The notes under the pieces are model-generated. The model was given only the letters and a program-made list of their open reading frames with translations, had not been told where the DNA came from and searched no databases. From QALR01 sp900552255 (GTDB lineage: Bacteria > Bacillota > Clostridia > Oscillospirales > CAG-272), in contig DBFVEH010000026.1 in NCBI GenBank assembly GCA_048526005.1, positions 124,001 to 188,000 of the forward strand: a stretch of DNA of 64,000 bases, in the 5' to 3' direction. A program made the translations under genes and the position numbers. Numbering within the stretch: position 1 is the stretch's first letter; the number at the start of each line of letters is the position of its first letter. This document shows positions 1 through 8,708 of the stretch, one piece after another.

Positions 1-1577
1 GTCGGATAATCCTCCGCATGCTCCATCACGCTGAACATACTGCCGCCGGAAACGGCGCCGCTTTCCGCGATCGCGCGTACCGCCGTCATCGTGGCCTCTC
101 CGATCTTGCGCTTCGGCTCGTTGATGATGCGTTCAAGCCGCAGATCGTCGGCCGGATTGCTCACGACACACAGATAGGCGAGAATGTCCTTGATCTCCTT
201 GCGCTCATAAAAGCGCCTGCCCCCGACGACGCGGTACGGGATCCCGCTCTTCATGAGCACGTTCTCAATGCTGTTCGACTGCGCATTCGTGCGGTACAGA
301 ACGGCGAAATCGCTGTATTTCCGTTTTTCGCGGATGACGAGCTCCATCATCTTGTTGACGATGAATTTCGCCTCCTCATTTTGATTTTCAAACTGCTTGA
401 CGAAAACCTTTTCGCCATCGCCGCCTCTTGTTCGAAGCTCTTTACCTCGTCTTCCGAAATTGTGGCGGATAACAGAGTTCGCAGCTTCAAGAATATACCT
501 TCTTGACCGATAGTTTTCGTCTAACGTCATACATAATATTTGCGGCACGCAATCATATCCATCCATAGCTCTCAGTTTCTCTTCAAAATGCAGGATATTC
601 TCAATGGTCGCGCCGCGGAATTTATAGATGCTCTGGTCGTCGTCGCCGACGACCATGAGGTTCCGATATCCGCCAGCCAATACCGCCGCCAGCTCAAACT
701 GCGCATAGTTGGTATCCTGAAACTCATCCACAAGCACATATTTGAATTTGCGCTGATAATAGGAACGGACATCCTCATTCTCACGGAGCAGCATCACGGT
801 TTTCATGATGATGTCGTCGAAATCCACCGCCATGGATTCCTCGAGCCGCCCCTGATACAGCGTATAAAGGGAGGAAACCTGCTGGAGCTTATAATCGCTC
901 CCGACCTCCGCATCGAAATCATGCGGGGTCATGAGACGGTTCTTCGCCATGCTGATCTGATTCATGATAAATTTGGCGGGAATCACCTTTTCATCGATGT
1001 TCAGCTGCTTCATGCAGTCCGTGACGACCTTTTTCGTATCGTCCGTATCGTATATGGTAAAGCGTTTGTCAAAGCCGAGCTTATCCGCATGTGAGCGCAG
1101 AATACGCAGGCACATCGAATGGAACGTGCCGCACCAAAGGTCTCCTGCGGAAGTGCCGACAAGACTTTCAAGCCGCGCATTCATCTCTCCCGCCGCCTTG
1201 TTGGTAAAGGTGATAGCAAGAATGTTCCATGGCGCCGTATCCGCCATCGAAAAGGAATCCAGCAGCATATCCAGATCCGCATCATCGCAGGACGTGACGG
1301 CGGCTTCCAGCTCCTTTACCGAATCTTCGTCGGCAGACGCCGGAACCATGTCGCTTTGATAGGCGTTCCCGTATTTCAATATGTATGCGATCCGATTGAC
1401 AAGAAGCGTCGTTTTTCCCGTACCGGCGCCAGCAAGCACAAGCAGCGGGCCTTCCACGGTGTAGACCGCTTTTCTCTGCTCCTCATTGAGAAAGCCGTAT
1501 TTCCGGTCGAAGAGCGCTCTCTTCGCCGCAAGATACCGTCCTTTCAGTGTTCCGCTTTCTTGGTTTGACATTTTCAT
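1..1577 (-). CDS. pcrA: UvrD/PcrA-type superfamily 1A DNA helicase, 5' part (runs off the window edge)
   Basis: ATP-dependent 3'-5' DNA helicase of the UvrD/PcrA/Rep family, acting in DNA repair and rolling-circle replication. About 523 residues are present; the C-terminal part lies beyond position 1, so no stop is seen. Near the N-terminus there is the Q-motif context (LNEEQRKAV), then Walker A (GAGTGKTTLLVNRIAYIL), the ITFTNKAAGEM motif Ia, FHSMCLRILR, the Walker B/DEFQDTN motif II, VVGDDDQSIYKFRGA motif III and LDENYRSRRYIL motif IV. Two in-frame ATGs (1577 and 1571) both have a usable ribosome site (AGGAAA or GGAAGG), so the first residue is uncertain by two codons. Codon phase was followed through 480-600 without a break. 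A TTGATT-17-TATAAT promoter lies upstream. Confidence 0.93.
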   Translation of the reverse strand, partial: MKMSNQESGTLKGRYLAAKRALFDRKYGFLNEEQRKAVYTVEGPLLVLAGAGTGKTTLLVNRIAYILKYGNAYQSDMVPASADEDSVKELEAAVTSCDDADLDMLLDSFSMADTAPWNILAITFTNKAAGEMNARLESLVGTSAGDLWCGTFHSMCLRILRSHADKLGFDKRFTIYDTDDTKKVVTDCMKQLNIDEKVIPAKFIMNQISMAKNRLMTPHDFDAEVGSDYKLQQVSSLYTLYQGRLEESMAVDFDDIIMKTVMLLRENEDVRSYYQRKFKYVLVDEFQDTNYAQFELAAVLAGGYRNLMVVGDDDQSIYKFRGATIENILHFEEKLRAMDGYDCVPQILCMTLDENYRSRRYILEAANSVIRHNFGRRGKELRTRGGDGEKVFVKQFENQNEEAKFIVNKMMELVIREKRKYSDFAVLYRTNAQSNSIENVLMKSGIPYRVVGGRRFYERKEIKDILAYLCVVSNPADDLRLERIINEPKRKIGEATMTAVRAIAESGAVSGGSMFSVMEHAEDYP

Positions 1578-1635
1578 ACCTTCCGTTTCCTAAACGAGCG
1601 ACTTTTATATCCGCTTTTTCTCGCTCTTTGTATTT

Positions 1636-1664
1636 ATTATACAATAAAAATCCCACATAATCAA
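1636..1664 (-). promoter_or_regulatory. sigma-A promoter of pcrA
   Basis: Reading the minus strand: TTGATT, 17-base spacer, TATAAT, about 60 bases ahead of the helicase start. The rest of 1578-1816 shows no gene. Confidence 0.6.
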
Positions 1665-1816
1665 CATCAAATCGGATTTTTTGTGAAAAACCTCCATAGG
1701 AAATTCATGCGAGAAAGCATATATTTTAACAAAAATCGGATAAGCGACAATATTCTGTAAAACATCAGGCAGCCAAACCGCGGCCAGTATCTGCAAAAGC
1801 GCCTCAGCATTTTATG

Positions 1817-1850
1817 AAAAAGCGCGGATGCTTTGGCATCCGCGCTTTTC
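1817..1850 (-). terminator. intrinsic terminator of the surface-protein gene
   Basis: Perfect inverted repeat AAAAGCGCGGATGC / GCATCCGCGCTTTT with a 4-base loop, starting seven bases after the stop codon of the Cys-repeat protein and followed on the minus strand by a T-rich run. Confidence 0.8.
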
Positions 1851-1856
1851 TATAAA

Positions 1857-4094
1857 TTAAAAGGTTTTTCCTTTATTTTTATTTTTCGACATAATAAGAT
1901 AAACAGCAGCGCCCGCGATGGCAAGCGTGGCGACCACAATGATGATCGGCACCACGATGTTCGTACTGTCCCCCTCGCCCTTTGTGACGAAGATAGCGTC
2001 CACGCCGTTAAGCTCCGAGCCGTCGATGGTGATATCCAGTCCCTTTCTGCTGTAATTTTCCAGCGTATAGAAAGCATTGCCGCGAAGAACGACAAGGGAC
2101 ACGTCGTAATCCTTAAAGGCAGCGTCGATCGAAAGCGTCAACTTCATATCCGACGCAATGGGAGTTTCTACGCCGTCCACAAGGAGCCTATAAACATAAC
2201 CCTCATCGAACTCCCGATATTTCTTATACTCAGCTGCCACATCGATCGGCATCGCCCCGATTTCAAACAGTACATTTTTAGAGGCCGTGGCGCCGGTAAC
2301 ATAGAGAGAACCGCTGATGCTCGTGAGCGTCTTCTCAACGCCGTCTTTTACGGTTTTCGCCACCTCGGAATAACCGCAGATGCTGCATGTCTTTGTCGTA
2401 GTCTTTCCTTTCACCACGGGTTCTCCGAACACATGTCCCGTGCTCGGGTCAACAGCGCTGTCCACATAACCGCAGAGCTCGCATACACGTTCCTTCAAGC
2501 CGTCCGTAATACAGGTCTTGGAATCGACCACCTTCCATTCGCCGTAGGAATGTGCGTTCGGATCCAAAGCGGCCGTCCGCGTCTCACGGTCCCCGCAGAC
2601 CGAGCAGACCCGCTCCTCCGTGCCCGCCGCCTTACAGGTCGGAGCCGCCGTGACCGCCCACGCTCCATAGGTGTGAGAAGCAAGCGGGATCGTCTGCGTA
2701 TCCACCTCTCCGCAGAGAGAGCATGTCCGTCTCTCTGTCCCGGTCGAAACACAAGTCGCTTCCTTGGTAGTCACATAGGAGCTCCAGCTATGACCGGACT
2801 GTGCAATCGTTTCCGTATCGACGTCGCCGCAGACAACGCAAACGCGCGATCTGGTTCCGGTCGATATACACGTAGCTTCTTTCGTGATCGTCCAAGCGCC
2901 CCAGCTGTGGCCGAGCGGTGCGATGATCTCCGTTTCGATGTCATCGCAGACCGAGCATCTATGATACCGGCTTCCGGAGATCGTGCAGCCCGCCTGCACC
3001 GTCACCGTCCATTCGCCAAAGGCGTGATCCGCCAGCGGAAGCTCTCTTGTTTCCGTCGCGCCGCAGGTCGGGCACTCATAAACGGCAGAGCCCTTTGTCG
3101 TACAAGTGGAAGCCGTTACGACTCTTTTCAAGGTATAGAGCGCCGAATCGTGCGCACACTGATTGTCCGCCTCCGATACCTGTCCGCAGACCGTGCATTT
3201 CTGCTTATAGACGCCGTTCTCCAAATAACGTGCGCCCCATGTATGTCCCGTAGCCGGGGCCAGCGTCCACGAAATCGTCCCGCAAAGCTTGCATTTGTAA
3301 TAGCCGTACCCGGCCACCGTACAAGTCGCGTCCTGCCCTTGGGACGGCGTATAGCGCTTGGAATAATCAAAATCATGATCCGTCAGCAAAAGGGTTTCCG
3401 TCTTGACAACATAGCCGCAGGTCGTGCAGTACTGCTCGCGCGTGCCGGTGGTCGTACAGGTCGCTTCTTTCGTAACTCTCGAATTCGTACTGCTGTGATT
3501 GCATATATACACGTTGTGCGTCGTCGTCTGTGAATCAAAGCCGAAAGAAGTGCCGTCCGCTTTCTTCGCGGCACCGGAGACCGTAAGCTCTCTGATGCGC
3601 ATAAACGAGAGATCAAGCCACTCCGTATCGACCGGATAGGTGATGGTAAAAGAACCCGTAGGCGACCGGGAGTCCTTTCCCACATCCGGAATCGTAATCG
3701 TAACCGTCGATGCGGAGGCAGTGCCGGCTACCGAAACAAAAGCGGATTGTGAAAGAAACTCCCCGAATAAATAGCCGCTTACGGAAGTAGGCCTTTCGAG
3801 CGTACTGACCGGCGCCGTCACAACAACGGTTCCGCCGCTGATTTTATTTCCCGTCTTGGAGCCGACCGAAAATGTCACGGTGAGGGTTTGCAGGGTTTCG
3901 TTATAGGCACTTCCCGTTATCTCCGCATACAAACTCTCCGTATCGTCATCCGCGGCGAGGACAGCATGTCCGGAATGACTGTGATCATGGTCACACGCGT
4001 CATGCGTGTCAATCGCGGCGTTTTCAAATCCATATGTACCAAAACACACCAAACACACGGAAAACGCCAGCAGAAACGCTAAAAATTTTTTCAT
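1857..4094 (-). CDS. membrane-anchored surface protein with about ten Cys-rich repeat modules
   Basis: 745-residue secreted protein of unknown function. The start MKKFLAFLLAF at 4094 has a strong ribosome site (CGGAGGAGAACCT) and a clear signal peptide (residues 1-25); a longer reading up to 4250 has neither. Order: signal peptide; short His-rich stretch (DTHDACDHDHSHSGH, residues 29-43); a beta-rich domain (about 50-195) resembling cohesin-like or adhesin domains; about ten modules of some 40 residues (about 198-560), each with a G/DH-S/T-W/Y-G opening, a central ATC-x2-TG, and a C-x2-CG knuckle; a beta-rich C-terminal region; a transmembrane helix followed by a Lys-rich tail (SKNKNKGKTF). 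No LPXTG motif. The paired cysteines could bind zinc or form disulfides. Similar repeat proteins are common on gut clostridia but their role is not known. Confidence 0.85.
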   Translation of the reverse strand: MKKFLAFLLAFSVCLVCFGTYGFENAAIDTHDACDHDHSHSGHAVLAADDDTESLYAEITGSAYNETLQTLTVTFSVGSKTGNKISGGTVVVTAPVSTLERPTSVSGYLFGEFLSQSAFVSVAGTASASTVTITIPDVGKDSRSPTGSFTITYPVDTEWLDLSFMRIRELTVSGAAKKADGTSFGFDSQTTTHNVYICNHSSTNSRVTKEATCTTTGTREQYCTTCGYVVKTETLLLTDHDFDYSKRYTPSQGQDATCTVAGYGYYKCKLCGTISWTLAPATGHTWGARYLENGVYKQKCTVCGQVSEADNQCAHDSALYTLKRVVTASTCTTKGSAVYECPTCGATETRELPLADHAFGEWTVTVQAGCTISGSRYHRCSVCDDIETEIIAPLGHSWGAWTITKEATCISTGTRSRVCVVCGDVDTETIAQSGHSWSSYVTTKEATCVSTGTERRTCSLCGEVDTQTIPLASHTYGAWAVTAAPTCKAAGTEERVCSVCGDRETRTAALDPNAHSYGEWKVVDSKTCITDGLKERVCELCGYVDSAVDPSTGHVFGEPVVKGKTTTKTCSICGYSEVAKTVKDGVEKTLTSISGSLYVTGATASKNVLFEIGAMPIDVAAEYKKYREFDEGYVYRLLVDGVETPIASDMKLTLSIDAAFKDYDVSLVVLRGNAFYTLENYSRKGLDITIDGSELNGVDAIFVTKGEGDSTNIVVPIIIVVATLAIAGAAVYLIMSKNKNKGKTF

Positions 4095-4263
4095 AGGTTC
4101 TCCTCCGAATTTTGACATTGCGGCCGTCGCCCAAAAACAGCGATACAGCGATGAAATCATGTCCGCCAATATGCGCTTACCGTGTTCTTCTTCAAGCTGC
4201 CGTTCCGAAGACACCGATAAAATCCGCACTTTTCCGCCGCGGCGCGGCACAAGGGCGAAAAAA

Positions 4264-4286
4264 TTCCGAATAAGGTTTATTCGGAA
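4264..4286 (-). promoter_or_regulatory. 10-bp inverted repeat at the start of the surface-protein transcript
   Basis: TTCCGAATAA-GGT-TTATTCGGAA, perfect arms, located about 10-15 bases downstream of the predicted transcription start. It could be an operator or a 5'-UTR hairpin. Confidence 0.45.
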
Positions 4287-4301
4287 AACAATTCTTTTTT
4301 C

Positions 4302-4329
4302 ATTATATCCTTTTTTCCGTATTTGTCAA
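4302..4329 (-). promoter_or_regulatory. sigma-A promoter of the surface-protein gene
   Basis: TTGACA-16-TATAAT on the minus strand, giving a leader of about 200 bases before the ATG at 4094. Confidence 0.65.
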
Positions 4330-4582
4330 GCTGTTTTGCATATCTTTCACACATCAAGATGCCGCTTTCATCCGTCTGCCGGCACCAAATAAGCTGTTTC
4401 ATGCTGAAAATCAGGAAAACAAATTCCGCGTTTTTCCATATAAATTTCCTTCGGTTTCCTTCATGAAAGAAAAAATATGCGGAGCGCAGCCTGCGCCGGA
4501 AAGGGTACACAGTGGCAAAAAGCCGATCGCCCTCCATACTTCTTAAAGATTCCTTAAAATTTTGGCAAATTCGTTTTTCCTA

Positions 4583-4611
4583 TTGTGTTATCGAAAAATT
4601 TGTAATATAAT
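4583..4611 (+). promoter_or_regulatory. sigma-A promoter of the VanY-like gene
   Basis: TTGTGT, 17-base spacer, TATAAT. It gives a leader of roughly 100 bases before the start at 4722. The stretch 4330-4582 holds no gene that can be supported. Confidence 0.6.
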
Positions 4612-4721
4612 GTAGGATATAGAAAACGCGGCCTTCTTTTCGCTCACAAGACAGCCGCAAAGCCCCACAGATTTGGCCGGCGCGGCAGTTCCCGCGCCGC
4701 AAAGGAAAGGAACGGTCAAAC

Positions 4722-5834
4722 ATGAATTCAAACGGAAGACCCACCGGCGGGTATACATATAAAGACGAAAGGCAAGAAAATGCCGTGAAGCAATCCCGTG
4801 GGGGACAGCCGCCGCGGAAAAAAAAGCGCCGATTCAAGCCCAATAAGGACGGCATGCTGGCGCTCGGGGCACTCGTGCTCATCGCCGTTATCGTCATCAT
4901 CCTGCTCGTGCTCACGATCAAGGCGATCGCCGGAGCCGTCTCCTCCGGCAACAGCGACGAAACCTCCTCGTCCGCCGACACAACTGCGGAAATCCCCGTC
5001 GTCAAGGCATGGCACGAGGGCTACATACAAAAGAGCATTTCCTCCTCCGAGATATCCTCGGGCGAGCTGATCCTCGTCAATTTTGAAAACGTCTATACGC
5101 AGACCGACGCGATCGCCTCCAAACTTACCGCTCTTTACGGCACAACGGGACACAACACGCTTTTCGTCCTCAACAATGCCGATGTGAAGGTCCGCCGCGA
5201 AATCGTCTCCAATATGCGGGACATGCTTGCCGCCCTGATCGCGGCCAATCCCGAAACGCTCGGCACCACCTCCGATAAAGACCGCATCATCCTGTCGAGC
5301 GGATACCGCACCACAGACAAACAGGCAGAGCTGTATAACAACTCGGTTGGCACCTCGGACGAAAATCTCGTCGCGAAGCCGGGCTACAGCGAGCATCACA
5401 CCGGATATGCGATCGACCTCAAAATTTTCACCGCAGACGCCAAGACCATCGACATGCGGGAAAACGAACAGGCGTGGATGGAGCAAAACTGCGCCAAATA
5501 CGGATTTATCGTCCGGTACGACGGCAGCAAATTCGAGAAAACCGGAATTCTCGACGAATCGTGGCATTACCGCTATGTAGGAGTCCCGCACGCCACCTAT
5601 ATGATGGAAAACAACCTCTGCTTGGAGGAATATTTGGAGCTTCTGAAAAATTCATACGCCTATCCGAACGAGCCGCTCACGGTTTCGGCGGACGGCACGG
5701 AATATCTCATCTATTACGTTCCCGTTTCCGCGGATTCCACCACCTTTGTTCCGGTTCCGCCGGAATCCGTCGGGACCTATGAAATATCCGGCAACAACGT
5801 GGACGGCTTCATCGTAACGGTCACAAAAAAATAA
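4722..5834 (+). CDS. membrane-anchored D-alanyl-D-alanine carboxypeptidase, M15B (VanY-like)
   Basis: Predicted zinc peptidase that trims the terminal D-Ala from peptidoglycan stem peptides outside the cell. 370 residues. A basic cytoplasmic N-terminus (RKKKRRFK) precedes one membrane helix (about 43-69, ALGALVLIAVIVIILLVLTI), then a Ser/Thr-rich linker and the catalytic domain. The M15 zinc signature SEHHTGYAID and the ESWHYRY motif are both intact, with the SSGYRTTDKQ substrate loop before them. About 60 residues follow the catalytic domain and may form a small beta domain. Ribosome site GGAAAGGAACG precedes the ATG. It stands as a single gene. The lack of any van resistance genes nearby argues for ordinary wall maturation rather than glycopeptide resistance. 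Confidence 0.9.
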   Translation: MNSNGRPTGGYTYKDERQENAVKQSRGGQPPRKKKRRFKPNKDGMLALGALVLIAVIVIILLVLTIKAIAGAVSSGNSDETSSSADTTAEIPVVKAWHEGYIQKSISSSEISSGELILVNFENVYTQTDAIASKLTALYGTTGHNTLFVLNNADVKVRREIVSNMRDMLAALIAANPETLGTTSDKDRIILSSGYRTTDKQAELYNNSVGTSDENLVAKPGYSEHHTGYAIDLKIFTADAKTIDMRENEQAWMEQNCAKYGFIVRYDGSKFEKTGILDESWHYRYVGVPHATYMMENNLCLEEYLELLKNSYAYPNEPLTVSADGTEYLIYYVPVSADSTTFVPVPPESVGTYEISGNNVDGFIVTVTKK

Positions 5835-5840
5835 GAAATC

Positions 5841-5882
5841 AAATTCCGCCGCGGCGTCCGGTTTCCGGCACGGGCGGAATTT
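5841..5882 (+). terminator. possible terminator hairpin after the VanY-like gene
   Basis: AAATTCCGCC ... GGCGGAATTT hairpin directly after the stop codon; the T run after it is short, so termination may be weak. Confidence 0.4.
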
Positions 5883-5915
5883 CCGTATAACAGTGCGAAA
5901 AAGGAGAGCCTTTTC

Positions 5916-6431
5916 ATGGAAATAATATTGGAAAAAGCGAACCAAGACGATATTCCCGCCCTGCTTGTCGTCTGCCGCGCCGCGGCGAAAACCCAAGGCA
6001 GCACATGGGACGACCATTATCCGAACGCGGAGATTTTATCCGAGGACGTCGGGCATAGCGCCTTATACAAAATCATGGCGGGAGACGATATCATCGGCCT
6101 CTTGTCATGCGGCGAGACCGGCGAGCTTTCCATGCTCTCCGATCCCTCCTGCGGCGCGCGTCCCTTTGATTTCGCGCGCTTTGGAATCCATCCGCGCTGT
6201 CAGGGAAAGGGCTTCGGACACGCGGCGCTTGCCGCGGCCGTCGGACTTTGCGCAAGGCTCGGCGGCACCTCCGTCCGCGTGCTGGTAAGTCCCGGCAATC
6301 CCGCCGCTCTCCGCGTTTATCAAAGGGAGGGCTTTGAAATCGTCCGGCGCGTCCATCTTTGGGAGAGAGATTATCTATATTGCAGAAAGCGCATTTCCGA
6401 ATCATCGACAAGAAGACCGGAGGACATATGA
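5916..6431 (+). CDS. GNAT-family N-acetyltransferase
   Basis: 171-residue acetyltransferase of the GNAT fold. The acetyl-CoA-binding motif A is visible as FGIHPRCQGKGFGHAAL (about residues 89-105), followed by VRVLVSPGNPAALRVYQREGFEIV, the usual motif B with the conserved N-x-AA-x2-Y-x2-GF pattern. Substrate unknown. Ribosome site AAGGAG sits 9 bases before the ATG. The stop codon overlaps the start of the downstream helicase by ATGA, which suggests translational coupling of the pair. Confidence 0.88.
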   Translation: MEIILEKANQDDIPALLVVCRAAAKTQGSTWDDHYPNAEILSEDVGHSALYKIMAGDDIIGLLSCGETGELSMLSDPSCGARPFDFARFGIHPRCQGKGFGHAALAAAVGLCARLGGTSVRVLVSPGNPAALRVYQREGFEIVRRVHLWERDYLYCRKRISESSTRRPEDI

Positions 6432-8632
6432 ACGCAAACGAAATCTTCTACCGCTTTTCCCCGCTCGTCCAGGACTTTATCTATGCAAACGGCTGGGAGA
6501 CGCTTCGGCCGATTCAAGTCGCGGCGGCCGAGGTCATTTTCGATTCGGACGACAATCTGATTCTCTGCTCGGACACCGCCTCCGGCAAGACCGAAGCGGT
6601 CTTTTTCCCGATCATCTCCCAAATCGAGGGCGCCGGAGCGGGGACGGTCGAGGTTCTGTATATCGCGCCGCTGAAAAGTCTCATCAACGATCAGTTCGAG
6701 CGTATCGACACGCTGCTGCGCGACAGCGGAATCCCCGTATTTCACTGGCACGGCGACGTCGCCGCTTCCCATAAGAACAAGCTTATCAAAAATCCTGCGG
6801 GCGTTCTGCAAATCACGCCGGAATCGCTCGAAAGCATGCTCATGAACCGCCGTTCCGACATCATACGCCTCTTCGGCGGCCTCAAATATGTGATCATCGA
6901 CGAAATCCACACGCTGATGGGAGTCGACCGCGGCAATCAGATCCTGTGCCAGCTCGACAGGATTCGGGAGATCATCGGCTATCACCCGCGCAGAATCGGC
7001 CTTTCCGCCACCATCGGCGATCCGGAAAAGGCGCGGGACTGGCTCACGGGCGGCACGGGACGACGCACGCAGATCCCGTCCGCCGGTACAGGAAAAAGCA
7101 GATGGCGTCTCGCGCTCGAGCACTTCTATGTGCAAGACAACACCAAGGACAGAGATATTTCCGCCGCGGAGCGGCCGGAGGAAAAAGTCGAGATCGACGC
7201 GGGCTATGAATATTTATACGATTGCGTAAAAGATAAAAAAAGCATCGTCTTTTCCAACTCGCGCGAGGAGACGGAATACGTCACCGCCACGCTGCGCCAA
7301 ATCGCCGCGCGCAGGGCGGAGGACGACATCTTTTATATCCACCACGGAAATCTTTCCGCCGCCATCCGCGAGGAGGCCGAGCAAAAGCTGAAGGACGAAA
7401 AGAAATGCGTGGCCTGCGCCACCGTCACGCTGGAGCTCGGCATCGATATCGGCAGAATCGAGCGAATCCTGAATATGGGCGCGCCGAACACCGTGTCGAG
7501 CTTCCTGCAAAGACTCGGACGCAGCGGCAGAAAAACGGGGATCCCCGAAATGTTCATGATTTTCAGAGAGGAAAAACCGCTTCCGGACACCCCGCTTCCT
7601 CAGCTCATTCCGTGGGAGCTTGTCCGCGGCATCGCCGTCGTCGAACTCTATCTCGAAGAAAAATTCATCGAGCCGCCGTCCATCAAAAAAATGCCGATGA
7701 GCCTCATGTTTCAGCAGACGCTGAGCATTCTCGCCTCCTCCGGCGAAAACACGCCGAAACGCCTTGCGGAAAAGGTTCTCTCCCTTTCCCCGTTCGCCGA
7801 GGTCGACCGCGAGGATTACCGGGAGCTCATGATTTCGATGATCAAAAGCGGCTATATCGACATGACGGAGGAAAAGGGGCTGATACTCGGACTGAAAGGC
7901 GAGCGGCTCACCAAAAGCTTTAAGTTCTACGCCGTTTTCAAGGACGATGAAAATTATTCCGTCAAGCACGAAAGCGAGGAGATCGGCACGATCTCCTCCC
8001 CGCCTCCGGTCGGAGACCGGTTCGCGCTCGCCGGACGCGTATGGGAGGTGGAGGAGCTCGACCTTGAACGCAAGCTGATCTACGTCCACGGCGTGGCCGG
8101 CAAAATGCAGGTCGAATGGCCGGGAGACTATGGAGAAATCCACACGAAAATCCTCGAAATGATGCGGAAGATCCTCTCTGGCGCCGACGAATATCCATAT
8201 CTGAAGCCGAACGCCGCGGAGCGGCTTGCGGCGGCGCGGCGCGTATTCGTCAACGCCGGCATGCGGGAAAGCATGCTCGTCTCGCTCGGCGGGAACACGC
8301 GGTGCCTGACGCCGTGGCTCGGCACGCGCTCGTTCCGCACCCTGCGCAAATATCTGCAAAGGAACGCTTCCCTTTTCGGCATATACGGCATCGAATATGA
8401 CGGCTGCTACTATATGACGTTCAAATGCGACAGATCGCCGGAGGAGCTCCTTGCCCTTATGAAGCACAGGATCCCCGCAGAGCACATCGACACGCTGGAG
8501 CTCGTCGGAAAGGGCGAAATGCCCGTGTTTGAAAAATACGATCCCTGCATCCCGCCGGAGCTTCTGCGCCGCGCCTATGCCACGGACAAGCTGCGCACTG
8601 ATGAGATGAAAATCCGTTTTTCCGAGCGCTGA
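6428..8632 (+). CDS. Lhr-like DEAD/DEAH-box ATP-dependent helicase
   Basis: 734-residue superfamily 2 helicase. The start at 6428 has GGAGGA just before it and overlaps the acetyltransferase stop by four bases; an upstream in-frame start would lie inside that gene. Domain 1 (about 1-210): Q-motif region LRPIQVAAAE, Walker A SDTASGKTEA, motif Ia APLKSLINDQ, motif Ib ITPESLESML, motif II DEIH, motif III SATIG. Domain 2 (about 270-400): FSNSREETEYV, HHGNLSAAIREEAEQKLK, ATVTLELGIDIGRIERILN, and motif VI QRLGRSGRK. The layout is that of Lhr-type helicases, shorter than the about 1,500-residue Lhr of actinobacteria. The C-terminal third probably holds winged-helix and Lhr-specific domains. Likely role in DNA or RNA repair is inferred from the family. 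Confidence 0.88.
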   Translation: MNANEIFYRFSPLVQDFIYANGWETLRPIQVAAAEVIFDSDDNLILCSDTASGKTEAVFFPIISQIEGAGAGTVEVLYIAPLKSLINDQFERIDTLLRDSGIPVFHWHGDVAASHKNKLIKNPAGVLQITPESLESMLMNRRSDIIRLFGGLKYVIIDEIHTLMGVDRGNQILCQLDRIREIIGYHPRRIGLSATIGDPEKARDWLTGGTGRRTQIPSAGTGKSRWRLALEHFYVQDNTKDRDISAAERPEEKVEIDAGYEYLYDCVKDKKSIVFSNSREETEYVTATLRQIAARRAEDDIFYIHHGNLSAAIREEAEQKLKDEKKCVACATVTLELGIDIGRIERILNMGAPNTVSSFLQRLGRSGRKTGIPEMFMIFREEKPLPDTPLPQLIPWELVRGIAVVELYLEEKFIEPPSIKKMPMSLMFQQTLSILASSGENTPKRLAEKVLSLSPFAEVDREDYRELMISMIKSGYIDMTEEKGLILGLKGERLTKSFKFYAVFKDDENYSVKHESEEIGTISSPPPVGDRFALAGRVWEVEELDLERKLIYVHGVAGKMQVEWPGDYGEIHTKILEMMRKILSGADEYPYLKPNAAERLAAARRVFVNAGMRESMLVSLGGNTRCLTPWLGTRSFRTLRKYLQRNASLFGIYGIEYDGCYYMTFKCDRSPEELLALMKHRIPAEHIDTLELVGKGEMPVFEKYDPCIPPELLRRAYATDKLRTDEMKIRFSER

Positions 8633-8708
8633 CCTATCTTTTTTCCGATCATATCCTTTTGTATAAATTATTTTATTTGTTTGTATTATTTTGAGAACGG
8701 AGGCGACT

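Noticed and set aside
4277..4537. 86-residue open frame on the minus strand
   Set aside because: It crosses the promoter of the surface-protein gene, has no recognisable domain and no good ribosome site.
4722..5834. Vancomycin-resistance vanY
   Set aside because: No vanR/S, vanH/A/X or related genes nearby; likely an ordinary wall carboxypeptidase.
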